From: Gammaproteobacteria bacterium
GTDB lineage: Bacteria > Pseudomonadota > Gammaproteobacteria > Pseudomonadales > Azotimanducaceae
Reading direction: 5' to 3'
NCBI GenBank assembly: GCA_020832085.1
Contig: JAFIFJ010000072.1
Coordinates: 1-64,000 of the forward strand
DNA: 64,000 nt
A program made the translations under genes and the position numbers. The notes under the pieces were generated by a model that was given only the letters and a program-made list of their open reading frames with translations, searched no databases and was not told where the DNA came from. This document shows, piece by piece, positions 9,529 through 17,498 of the stretch; the stretch's first letter is position 1; each line of letters opens with the position of its first letter.

Positions 9529-9553
9529 GGCCCTGAAACGGGTTCGCAGGGCC
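9529..9553 (-). terminator. Hairpin just past the TetR gene
   Basis: GGCCCTG at 9529-9535 pairs with CAGGGCC at 9547-9553 across an 11-nt loop, immediately after the TetR stop on the minus strand. There is no U-run, so termination is uncertain. Confidence 0.3.
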
Positions 9554-9559
9554 GGGGCC

Positions 9560-10246
9560 CTAGTGCTTGAGTCCGTGCAATCGGGACGGATCTGCCACCA
9601 GCCCTTCCATCAGGCGCAGCACCGCCCGCTCGGGCGCCGCCGCTACAGCCTGTTGGGCGCGCAGCGGCGGCACCTGCATGATGTCCTCGATGGGTTTGGA
9701 AGACGCCTTGGCTTGTGCCGCAAGCGTGAGCCCGGCCAATCCGTGCACCAGGGCCCAGACCGTCCCACAGAGTTCCTCGAGGTTGTCGGGGCGCAGGTCA
9801 CCGGAGTCGAGCCCCACCTGCAGCACCTGCTCCAGACGCGCATAGCAGTCCCCTGCCGCCGCGGTCAGTTCCTCGTGCCCGGAAAAGTCGCCAATGACCT
9901 CACCGAACATGAGGTGGTACTTCACCGGGTTGCCCGCGGCATAGCGGATGTAACTCAGGGCGCAATCGAAGAAGGCCTGTACCGGGTCGTCCAGGGCCAC
10001 CGCCCGCATGCTGGCCGCCAGCTCTTCGAAACCTTCGGTCGCCAGGGCCGCGAGCAGAGCGTGGCGACTGTCGAAGTGGCGATAGGGTGCTGTGGGGGAT
10101 ACCCCTGCCTCCCGTGCCAGCGCACGCAGGCTGAGCCCTTCCGTACCCTGGCTCGCAATGTGGGCACAACAGGTTTCGAGCAGGGTCTTGCGCAGGTCCC
10201 CATGGTGATAGGACCGGCCATCGTCACCGTGTTGGCTGGCGTTCAC
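9560..10246 (-). CDS. TetR family transcriptional regulator
   Basis: A 228-aa regulator with an N-terminal helix-turn-helix domain (LSLRALAREAGVSPTAPYRHFDSRHALL, about residues 45-75) and an all-helical ligand domain. HHGDLRKTLLE precedes the HTH, as in many efflux regulators. The GTG at 10246 has GGAGAG upstream and is preferred over a TTG ten codons earlier. It is divergent from the second RND operon, and a palindrome in the shared gap is a candidate operator. By analogy with AcrR-type systems it probably represses the pump; the inducer is unknown. Confidence 0.9.
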   Translation of the reverse strand: MNASQHGDDGRSYHHGDLRKTLLETCCAHIASQGTEGLSLRALAREAGVSPTAPYRHFDSRHALLAALATEGFEELAASMRAVALDDPVQAFFDCALSYIRYAAGNPVKYHLMFGEVIGDFSGHEELTAAAGDCYARLEQVLQVGLDSGDLRPDNLEELCGTVWALVHGLAGLTLAAQAKASSKPIEDIMQVPPLRAQQAVAAAPERAVLRLMEGLVADPSRLHGLKH

Positions 10247-10371
10247 GTTTCTCTCCGTTTGCAGACCAGTCGACAATCTTTGCTGCCGTACTGCGACCAG
10301 TGCCCGGCTGGCTGCGACGAATGGTCACACAATGATGTTGACACTGCAAACATGGATGCTCAGACTCTCGA

Positions 10372-10390
10372 ATGTGAGCGTTGCGCACAT
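10372..10390. promoter_or_regulatory. Candidate TetR operator
   Basis: A 19-bp imperfect palindrome ATGTG-N9-CACAT (seven of nine positions pair) lies 32 bases before the adaptor start, in the gap between the divergent TetR and RND genes. Size and placement fit a TetR-family operator. In the same gap, GTTTGCAG at 10257-10264 and CTGCAAAC at 10344-10351 form a second, widely spaced inverted pair. Confidence 0.4.
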
Positions 10391-10422
10391 AGTTGACAGG
10401 CGTTACATCGGGAGACCGCGTC

Positions 10423-11607
10423 ATGATCATCCATGCTGGCGACAAATTCGGTGCCATCAATCGGCTGCTGCACACGCGACGCCTGCTGCCCTTCTTCCTG
10501 GCCGCCAACGTCCTGCTGCTGATCGGCACCCTCTGCATGCCCAGTGCCGAAGCCCAGCTCAGCGTCAGCGTAACCCAAGCCACACTCGAAGCCGGCTATC
10601 AGGTCGATCGGGTCTATGGCGGCGAGGTCAGGGCCGGGCGCGTCTCCACCCTGGGCTTTCGCCATGCCGGCGAAGTCCTCAAGGTCCACGTTCAGGAAGG
10701 CGATACGGTCAGAACGGGACAGTTGCTCGCAGAACTCGACCCGGAGCCGTTGCGCGCCGTCCGCGATCAGGCCGCCGCCAGTCTGCGCCATGCCGAGGCG
10801 AATCTTAAGGTGGCCGAGGCGGCGGTGGAACTGGCCACGGAAACCACCCGCAGGCACCGGGACCTGTTGAACAAGGGCCACACCTCGGCCCAGCGCTTCG
10901 ACGAAGTGCGCCTGGACCTGGCGGCCCGGGAGGCCCAGCTCGCTGTCGCCCAGGCCGATCTGACCCGGGCCCGCGCCAGCCTGCGCGCCGCCAACGTGGA
11001 CCTCGAACGCAGCCGTATCCATGCCCCCTACCCCGCCCGGATTCAGACCCGCCACGCTGACGAAGGGGCCATGCTGGTCCCCGGTCAGGCCGTGCTGCGC
11101 ATCGTCGAGGCCGGCCGGCGGGAGGCGCGCATCGGCCTGCCCGTGGATGTGGCGGCAACCCTTCAGCCCGGCCGCTCCTACCCCTTCCGCAGCGGTGATC
11201 AGATGCTCGCAGGCACCCTGCTGCACGTGCTGCCCGAAGTGGATGGACGTACCCGGACCCTGACGGCTCTGTTCGAACTCGAGGACAACGGCCATCCCGC
11301 CGCCGCCGGCAGCCTGATCGAACTGTCCCTGGACCGGACCATTACCGAACCGGGTTTCTGGCTGCCGCTGTCAGCCTTGAGCGAAGCCCAGCGGGGATTG
11401 TGGTCGCTGTTCGTGGTCGTCCCCGACGGCAGTCGCGAAACCGTCGAGCGCCGCCTGGTGGAAGTGCTGCACAGCGACGGCCACCGGGTCTTCGTCCGCG
11501 GCACCTTAGCCGACGGTGACAAGGTGGTGGCCACCGGTTCCCAGCGCGTCGTTCCCGGACAGACCGTGGTGTCGATGGTGGCCAGCCTCGCCCAGGTGAC
11601 GCCATGA
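10423..11607 (+). CDS. RND efflux periplasmic adaptor (HlyD/AcrA family)
   Basis: A 394-aa membrane-fusion protein. A hydrophobic N-terminal segment (RLLPFFLAANVLLLIGTL) ending in SAEAQ is a signal peptide or anchor. It is followed by a lipoyl half (GEVRAGRVSTLGFRHAGEVLKVHVQEGDTV), a helical hairpin, the second lipoyl half and a beta-barrel. GGGAG before 10423 supports this ATG. The stop overlaps the permease start (ATGA). It links its RND partner to an outer-membrane channel and is probably regulated by the divergent TetR protein. Confidence 0.92.
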   Translation: MIIHAGDKFGAINRLLHTRRLLPFFLAANVLLLIGTLCMPSAEAQLSVSVTQATLEAGYQVDRVYGGEVRAGRVSTLGFRHAGEVLKVHVQEGDTVRTGQLLAELDPEPLRAVRDQAAASLRHAEANLKVAEAAVELATETTRRHRDLLNKGHTSAQRFDEVRLDLAAREAQLAVAQADLTRARASLRAANVDLERSRIHAPYPARIQTRHADEGAMLVPGQAVLRIVEAGRREARIGLPVDVAATLQPGRSYPFRSGDQMLAGTLLHVLPEVDGRTRTLTALFELEDNGHPAAAGSLIELSLDRTITEPGFWLPLSALSEAQRGLWSLFVVVPDGSRETVERRLVEVLHSDGHRVFVRGTLADGDKVVATGSQRVVPGQTVVSMVASLAQVTP

Positions 11608-14600
11608 GCGGCGCCATCCAAGGTTCCGCGCTGAGCGATCTCTTCTATCGCAACCCCCGCCTGACGCTGCTGGCCATCGGCTTCATCCTGGTGGCCGGTC
11701 TGGCCGCCCTGCAGACCCTGGCGCGACAGGAAGACCCCACCATGACCCGGCGCTTCGCCCAGGTGGAGACGGTGCTTCCGGGCGCCACCGCGGCCCGGGT
11801 CGAGGCCCTGGTCACCGAAAAGCTCGAAGGCAAACTGCGCGAGATCTCCGAGATCCGCGAGCTGCGCTCCATGTCCCGCGCCGGCCGTTCGATCATCATC
11901 ATTCAGCTCGCCGACAAGGTCGGCCCGGACACCGCCGACATCGTCTGGAGCGAGATCCGGGACAAGCTGGCGGAGACCGAAGCCGACCTGCCGGCGAGCG
12001 CGGGGCGGCCCACCCTGGAAGTGCGCGAACCCATCGCCTCGACCCTGGTGGTGGCCTTCACCTGGGACGGCGCCGGCGAAGCCCAGCTCGGCATGCTCAC
12101 CCGCCTCGCCCGGGATCTGGAAACCCGCCTCGCCAATGTGGGCGGAACCCGCGAGACCACCCTCTACGGGCAGGCGGTGGAAGAGGTGCGCATTCATGTG
12201 GATGCCCATGCCCTGGCCGCCGCCGACCTCACCGCCGAACGGCTCGCCGACCGCATCGCTGCTGCGGACACCCGCACCCCGGCAGGACGCCTGCAGGGGC
12301 GCGACAGTGAACTGCTGGTGGAAGTCATGGGCGAACTCGACTCCACCGAACGCATTGCCGGCATTCCCGTGCAACGCCTCGCCACCGGCGAAGTCCTGCG
12401 GGTGGGCGACATTGCCGACGTCCGCAAGGCCAACCGCGATCCGGCCCCGACCATGGCCTTCCACCAGGGCAAGCGGGCCGTGATCATCGGCGTGGTGATG
12501 GAGCCCGACCAGCGCATCGACTTCTGGGTGGCCAATGCCCGCGCCGTCATCGATCGCTACCGCGAAACCCTGCCGCCGCAGATCAGCCTCGAGGTCATCT
12601 TCGATCAGAACGTCTACACCGGCGGCAGGCTGGCGGAGCTGAGTCTGAACCTGGCGACGGCCCTGCTGCTGATCATGGGCTTACTGGTGTTCTTCATGGG
12701 GGTACGCTCTGCCATCACCGTGGGCGTCGCCCTGCCCCTGTCCATGGCCATGGTGCTCTCGGGCCTGATGTTCATGAACATTCCCCTGCACCAGATGTCG
12801 GTCACCGGTCTGATCATTGCGCTCGGCCTGCTCATCGACAATGCCATCGTGGTGGTGGAGGAATACAAACTTAGGCGACGCCGCGGCATGGTCATCGCCG
12901 CGGCCATCGGCAACAGCGTCAAGCGCTTGTTCATTCCGCTGGCGGCCTCCACCGCCACCACCGTCTTCGCCTTCCTGCCGGTGGCTTTCTCACCCGGCGC
13001 CACAGGGGAATTCACCGGCGCCATCGCCATCTCCGTGGTGCTGTCCGTGAGCAGCTCGTTCCTTCTGGCCATGACCATCGTCCCGGCCATCGCCGGCTAC
13101 ATGGAGCGGCGCTTTCCCCTGCCGACAGCCGAGGCGGGCACGAGGCAGCGCTGGTGGGTCAGCGGCTTCAGCCACGCCGGGCTGCGCGACGCCTATGCGG
13201 CCAGCCTCGACGCGGTCTTAAAGCGCCCGCTGCTCGGCATCGGCGTCGGGCTCACACTGCCCCTCATCGGCTTCGTCATGGCCAGTACGTTGACCATGCA
13301 GTTCTTCCCGCCGGTGGACCGGGACCAGTTCCAGATTCAGATGACCCTGCCAGCGGAAGCCTCCATCGGAGAGACCCGGCGCAACGTGGAGCGGCTGAGG
13401 GAAATCCTCTACGAGTACGAAGCCATCGAGAGCGATGCCTTCTTCTTAGGCGAGAGCGCACCCCGGGTCTTCTACAACACCATCGGCAACAACGACGGCG
13501 TTACCAGCTTTGCCGGTGGCTTCATCGGCACCCGCTCCGCCCGCGCCACCCTCGAACTGCTGCCCGAGCTGCAGCAGCGACTCAGCCGCGAGTTCCCCAA
13601 CGCCCGCGTACTGGCGCTGCCCTTCGAGCAGGGTCCGCCCTTCGATGCCCCCATCGAGGTGCGCGTGGTCGGTGAAGATCTTGCCATCCTGCGCGCCCTC
13701 GGGGAGCAACTGCGTTCCCTGATGGCGGACACCGAAGGCGTGACCTACACCAGTTCGACCCTGGACCGGGCCGAGCCCAAGCTGGCGCTGTATCCCGATG
13801 AAAACCGCGCCGCCCAGGCCGGGCTGGTGCTGGCGGAGCTGCCGGCCCAGCTCAATACCAGCTTGAGCGGCCATCCCGCCGGTTTCGTCATGGAAGGCAT
13901 TCACGAGCTGCCGGTCACCGTCCGCTACGCCGAGGGTTCCCGCAGCAGTCCCGGCAACCTCGCAAGCCTGCCCATCGTCGCCTCCAACGGACCCGGCGGC
14001 GGCTACACCGGCATCCCGCTGGAGCAGCTGGCCCGCATGCAGCTCGAACCCGCGGCCAGCACCATCGAGCGCTTCCAGGGTGAGCGCATCAATATGGTCC
14101 AGGGCTTCCTGCTGCCCTACGTTCTGCCCGCCGGCGCCCTGGCCCGCTTCGAACAGAAGCTTGCCGAGAGCGGCCTCGACCTGCCTGCGGGTTATCGCCT
14201 GGAACTGGGTGGGGAAGCCGAGGAGCGCAACGAAAGCGTCGGCAATCTGCTGCGGACCTTCATGCTGTTCATGCTGCTGATGGTTGCCGTCATCGTGCTG
14301 TCGCTGAACTCCTTCCGCCATGCGGCCATCATCGGATTGGTGGGCTTCCTGTCCATCGGGCTGGCGCTGTTCGGCGTGCGCCTGTTCGGCTGGCCCTTGG
14401 GGTTCACCGCCATGATCGGCACCCTCGGCCTCGTCGGTCTGGCCATCAACGGCGCTATCATCGTGCTGTCGGCACTGAAGGCGGATTCGCAGGCGGCAGC
14501 CGGCGATCTGACCCGCTGCCGGGACGTGGTGCTGGATTCCAGCCGCCACATCATCTCCACCACCGTCACCACCATCGGCGGCTTCCTGCCCCTGATCCTC

Positions 14601-14792
14601 TTCGGCGGCACGTTCTGGCCGCCGCTGGCAACGGCCATTGCCGGCGGCGTCGCCGGCTCAGCCATCCTCGCCCTGTACATGGTCCCGGCCATCTTCGTCG
14701 CCCTGCTGCCGAAGCAGGCGGCCGTCAATGAAGATGAGGAAGAAGAGCAGGCTACCGGCCCTGTGGCCCTGCAGGCCGTGGTGTGGCGTTGA
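11604..14792 (+). CDS. RND efflux transporter permease
   Basis: A 1062-aa inner-membrane exporter with the usual two blocks of helices and two large periplasmic loops (FARQEDPTM-like opening, AASTATTVFAFLPVAF, SSRHIISTTVTTIGG). TM4 reads LIDNAIVVVEEY, a single Asp where AcrB has two. TM10 reads LAINGAIIVLSALKAD, lacking the AcrB lysine position. It therefore belongs to an RND branch distinct from AcrB, as does the first pump. Translation is coupled to the adaptor upstream by an ATGA overlap. The C-terminus is acidic (NEDEEEEQ). Substrate unknown. Confidence 0.92.
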   Translation: MSGAIQGSALSDLFYRNPRLTLLAIGFILVAGLAALQTLARQEDPTMTRRFAQVETVLPGATAARVEALVTEKLEGKLREISEIRELRSMSRAGRSIIIIQLADKVGPDTADIVWSEIRDKLAETEADLPASAGRPTLEVREPIASTLVVAFTWDGAGEAQLGMLTRLARDLETRLANVGGTRETTLYGQAVEEVRIHVDAHALAAADLTAERLADRIAAADTRTPAGRLQGRDSELLVEVMGELDSTERIAGIPVQRLATGEVLRVGDIADVRKANRDPAPTMAFHQGKRAVIIGVVMEPDQRIDFWVANARAVIDRYRETLPPQISLEVIFDQNVYTGGRLAELSLNLATALLLIMGLLVFFMGVRSAITVGVALPLSMAMVLSGLMFMNIPLHQMSVTGLIIALGLLIDNAIVVVEEYKLRRRRGMVIAAAIGNSVKRLFIPLAASTATTVFAFLPVAFSPGATGEFTGAIAISVVLSVSSSFLLAMTIVPAIAGYMERRFPLPTAEAGTRQRWWVSGFSHAGLRDAYAASLDAVLKRPLLGIGVGLTLPLIGFVMASTLTMQFFPPVDRDQFQIQMTLPAEASIGETRRNVERLREILYEYEAIESDAFFLGESAPRVFYNTIGNNDGVTSFAGGFIGTRSARATLELLPELQQRLSREFPNARVLALPFEQGPPFDAPIEVRVVGEDLAILRALGEQLRSLMADTEGVTYTSSTLDRAEPKLALYPDENRAAQAGLVLAELPAQLNTSLSGHPAGFVMEGIHELPVTVRYAEGSRSSPGNLASLPIVASNGPGGGYTGIPLEQLARMQLEPAASTIERFQGERINMVQGFLLPYVLPAGALARFEQKLAESGLDLPAGYRLELGGEAEERNESVGNLLRTFMLFMLLMVAVIVLSLNSFRHAAIIGLVGFLSIGLALFGVRLFGWPLGFTAMIGTLGLVGLAINGAIIVLSALKADSQAAAGDLTRCRDVVLDSSRHIISTTVTTIGGFLPLILFGGTFWPPLATAIAGGVAGSAILALYMVPAIFVALLPKQAAVNEDEEEEQATGPVALQAVVWR

Positions 14793-14808
14793 ACAACGGG
14801 CGCGGTCT

Positions 14809-16032
14809 TCAACCCTCGACGAGGCGCGCCCGGTAGCCTTTGCGCGCCAGCGTATCGAGCACCTGCTCGATCTGTTCGGCACCGCGCATCTGCAGGACGA
14901 AGTCGACGCCAGTGGCCCTGACTGACGATCCGGAAAAGGCGCGCTGATGCTGGATGTCGATGATGTTGCTGTCGAGTTCACCGAGCAACCGGCAGACTTC
15001 CCCCAGCGCACCCGGCAGATCAGGAATCTCCACCCGCACCCGCACCAGCCGGTGGGAACTGACCAGCCCGCGCAGAATCAGCGACGACAACACCATCAGA
15101 TCCAGATTGCCGCCACACAGCAGCAGCATGATGCGTTTGCCGCGAAAGCGATCAGGGTTCGACAGCAGCGCGGCGAGACCTGCCGCCCCCGCACCTTCTG
15201 CCACCGTCTTCTCGATCTCCAGCAGCATCAGTACGGCCCGTTCGAGATCCGCCTCGGACACCAGCAGGATGTCGTCCACCTTGTCCCGAATGATCGGCAG
15301 CGTGAAATCACCGGGGGCCTTCACGGCGATGCCTTCGGCAATGGTGAACGCACCGAGTTCGGGTGATTCACCCTTGATGGCCCGGTAGGCGCCCGGATAG
15401 CGCTCGGCCTGGACGCCGATCACCTCGGTTTCCGGCGCCAGCGCGGTCATCACCGTGGCCACACCCGAGATCAGTCCGCCACCGCCGATGGGCACCAGAA
15501 TGGCTTCCGGCTTCGGCGCATCCGCCAGCAGCTCCAGCGCCAGCGTGCCCTGACCGGCCATGACCGCCGGGTCATCGTAGGGGTGGATCATGGTCAGGCC
15601 GCGTTCCTTCGCCAGATCCATGGCCAGCTGCTTGGATTCGTCGAACACCAGGCCCTGCAGGATGACCTCGGGACCGAAGACCCGGGTCTGGTCGACCTTG
15701 GCGTTGGGCGTCGAGCGGGGCATGACGATGGTCGCGGGAATCCCCAGACGTTTGGCGTGGTAAGCCACGGCCTGGCCGTGATTGCCGGCAGACATGGTCA
15801 CCACACCCCGCTGGCGCTGGGATGCGCTCAACGCCAGCAGCCGGGTCAGCGCCCCGCGTTCCTTGAAGGATGCCGTGAACTGATGGTTCTCGAACTTCAG
15901 CCAGACATCGGCGCCGGTGATCTGCGACAGGGTCCGGGAACGCAGGGTGGGCGTGCGAACGATCTGCCCCTCGATCAGCCGGGCCGCGGATTCCACGTCC
16001 GCCAGCGAAATGGCGAGCGCTGCATCATTCAC
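14809..16032 (-). CDS. ilvA: Threonine ammonia-lyase (threonine dehydratase) with ACT domain
   Basis: A 407-aa PLP enzyme that deaminates threonine to 2-oxobutanoate, the first step toward isoleucine or threonine catabolism. The PLP lysine is Lys57 in ASFKERGA, the phosphate-binding glycine loop is PIGGGGLISGVA, and MSAGNHGQAVAYHAKRLG is the substrate-loop signature. Residues from about 330 form a single C-terminal ACT domain, as in the shorter enzymes with one regulatory domain (biosynthetic E. coli IlvA has two ACT-like repeats). The GTG start overlaps the DUF4202 gene by eight bases, so the two are co-transcribed. Confidence 0.92.
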   Translation of the reverse strand: MNDAALAISLADVESAARLIEGQIVRTPTLRSRTLSQITGADVWLKFENHQFTASFKERGALTRLLALSASQRQRGVVTMSAGNHGQAVAYHAKRLGIPATIVMPRSTPNAKVDQTRVFGPEVILQGLVFDESKQLAMDLAKERGLTMIHPYDDPAVMAGQGTLALELLADAPKPEAILVPIGGGGLISGVATVMTALAPETEVIGVQAERYPGAYRAIKGESPELGAFTIAEGIAVKAPGDFTLPIIRDKVDDILLVSEADLERAVLMLLEIEKTVAEGAGAAGLAALLSNPDRFRGKRIMLLLCGGNLDLMVLSSLILRGLVSSHRLVRVRVEIPDLPGALGEVCRLLGELDSNIIDIQHQRAFSGSSVRATGVDFVLQMRGAEQIEQVLDTLARKGYRARLVEG

Positions 16033-16627
16033 CGGCCAGGGCCTCCTCGATCAGCGCTGCGCTGGCCGCTGGGAGCTTCAGCGCCAAGGCCGCCTCCTGG
16101 CCCCGGGGCGACATCTTCACCCAGGTCTTGCGCAGAATCCGCAGTACGTCTGCGCGCTCGTGGCGTTCGGCAAAGGCCTCCAGATCGAGTTCGAGAAAGG
16201 CCAGGCAGGCCGCATCCTCCAGCGTGGCCGCCTCCGGATCCGCGGTCAGGCGCTCCTTGCGGATCAGCTGCTGCACCCGCTCGATCAGCGCCCGCTCACA
16301 ACCTGCCGCCGCAAGGATCTCTTGCGCGCGCTGGGCATGGCGCCGCTGCTGGGATTTGCGCCAGCGCAGATAGCCCGCCCGTCCCGCCGGCCAGTCGCTG
16401 CGGGGATCCGTCCAGCGTTCGAGATGCTGGGCATGGGCTGCGAGCTTCAAAGCCACCGATGCCTCCGGTACCAGCCGATTGACCCACAGGGCGACGGTAT
16501 CGCACCACACCCGCTCCACCGCCTGCTGGCGACCATCGTGATGGCGACGCTCCGGATCCTGGTCGTGGGCCGCATTCAAGGCCACCACCGACTTGTCGAG
16601 GACTGCCGTCTCCACCACCCGATCCAC
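16025..16627 (-). CDS. DUF4202 family protein
   Basis: A 200-aa soluble helical protein. The pattern LAAHAQHLERWTDPRSDWP, GRAGYLRWRKSQQRRHAQ, LEDAACLAFLELDLEAF and KTWVKMSPRGQEAAL matches DUF4202. Its multiple His and Asp residues resemble a metal-dependent HD-type fold, though function is unknown. The GTG at 16627 has GAGGAG only two bases away; the GTGs at 16618 and 16615 are alternatives. It is the first gene of a two-gene unit with threonine ammonia-lyase. Confidence 0.82.
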   Translation of the reverse strand: MDRVVETAVLDKSVVALNAAHDQDPERRHHDGRQQAVERVWCDTVALWVNRLVPEASVALKLAAHAQHLERWTDPRSDWPAGRAGYLRWRKSQQRRHAQRAQEILAAAGCERALIERVQQLIRKERLTADPEAATLEDAACLAFLELDLEAFAERHERADVLRILRKTWVKMSPRGQEAALALKLPAASAALIEEALAGE

Positions 16628-16716
16628 CTCTCCTCACCGTCAATTGGCCCATCATAGGCCGTCGTGAGCGCGGCGCCCATGCCACCACCGGATCTCCTCG
16701 CCCTGCCTCCGCCTGC

Positions 16717-16722
16717 TATCCT
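16717..16722 (+). promoter_or_regulatory. Candidate extended -10 box, leaderless start
   Basis: TGCTATCCT places a TATCCT hexamer (16717-16722) exactly six bases before the ATG of the flavodoxin gene, with no Shine-Dalgarno sequence. This geometry would put +1 on the start codon itself. No good -35 hexamer is visible. Confidence 0.35.
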
Positions 16723-16728
16723 TGGCCC

Positions 16729-17199
16729 ATGACCACTGCGCGCCATCTTCTCATCGTCTGGCACTCCAAGACCGGCAATACCGAGCGCCTCAAGGATGCG
16801 GTGCTGCGAGGCGCCCGCCATCCAGATATCACCGGTGTGGAGATCCGCTGCCTGCATACCTCCGAAGCCGGCCCCGACGACCTGCGCTGGGCACACGGCA
16901 TTCTGCTCGGTACGCCGGAGAACTTCGGCTACATGTCCGGTCAGATGAAGGACTTTTTCGATCGCACCTACTACGAGGTGGAAGACGAACTCGAACCCCT
17001 GCCCTTCGCCATCTTCATCAGCTGCGGCAACGACGGCCGGGGTGCCGTCAGGGAAATCCGCCGCATCGTCAAAGGCTATCCCTTCAAGGAAGTGCAGGAA
17101 CCCGTGATCGTCCGCGGCGAAGTGACCGACGAGGGACTCGCCGCCTGCGAGGAACTCGGCATGGCCTTGGCCGCAGGACTCGATGCCGGCATCTATTGA
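16729..17199 (+). CDS. Flavodoxin / NAD(P)H-dependent oxidoreductase family protein
   Basis: A 156-aa flavodoxin-fold protein. The FMN phosphate loop is HSKTGNTERL near residue 12. GTPENFGYMSGQMKDFFDR is the isoalloxazine loop typical of small WrbA-like or NAD(P)H-dependent FMN reductases. It probably transfers electrons or reduces small substrates in the cytoplasm. No ribosome site precedes the ATG, and a -10-like TATCCT sits at leaderless distance. It is divergent from the DUF4202 gene. Confidence 0.85.
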   Translation: MTTARHLLIVWHSKTGNTERLKDAVLRGARHPDITGVEIRCLHTSEAGPDDLRWAHGILLGTPENFGYMSGQMKDFFDRTYYEVEDELEPLPFAIFISCGNDGRGAVREIRRIVKGYPFKEVQEPVIVRGEVTDEGLAACEELGMALAAGLDAGIY

Positions 17200-17445
17200 G
17201 CAACTCATCCAACTGATCGCCAGAGCCCAGAGCGGGACACCACTGTGGGCGCATTTCGCCGAGAGCAAAATGCGTCGCACGGAGTGCGCAGGGGAACGAT
17301 GGCGCTGCCCTCGATCGACGCTGTCCGGATCGGTCCCTGCGCTGCGCTTCGGGAGCCTTCCCACAGAAGTACGTGGCGTAGGATCTGCTTTAGAACCGAA
17401 AGAAAACGTTGGTCTCGCCCGGCCGTTGCCGACTATCCTGCACCC

Positions 17446-17475
17446 ATGAATGTTCCCCATCACCTGCACGGGTGA
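17446..17475 (+). CDS. Possible 9-aa leader peptide MNVPHHLHG before the MFS gene
   Basis: The ATG at 17446 follows a TATCCT box (17434-17439) by six bases, the same spacing as at the flavodoxin gene. It opens a ten-codon frame ending in TGA at 17473-17475, which overlaps an in-frame ATG (17475) of the MFS gene. Three of nine residues are His. The frame overlaps the hairpin below. Very short frames occur by chance, so this is tentative. Confidence 0.2.
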   Translation: MNVPHHLHG

Positions 17476-17478
17476 TGG
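17457..17478 (+). promoter_or_regulatory. Hairpin in the MFS gene leader
   Basis: CCATCACC (17457-17464) and GGTGATGG (17471-17478) are perfectly complementary with a six-base loop, 20 bases before the preferred MFS start. It could affect translation or attenuate transcription. The rest of the 299-base gap (17200-17498) holds a weaker CGCATTT/AAATGCG stem at 17250-17274. Confidence 0.4.
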
Positions 17479-17498
17479 TCACGGCACGGGGAGAGGGT

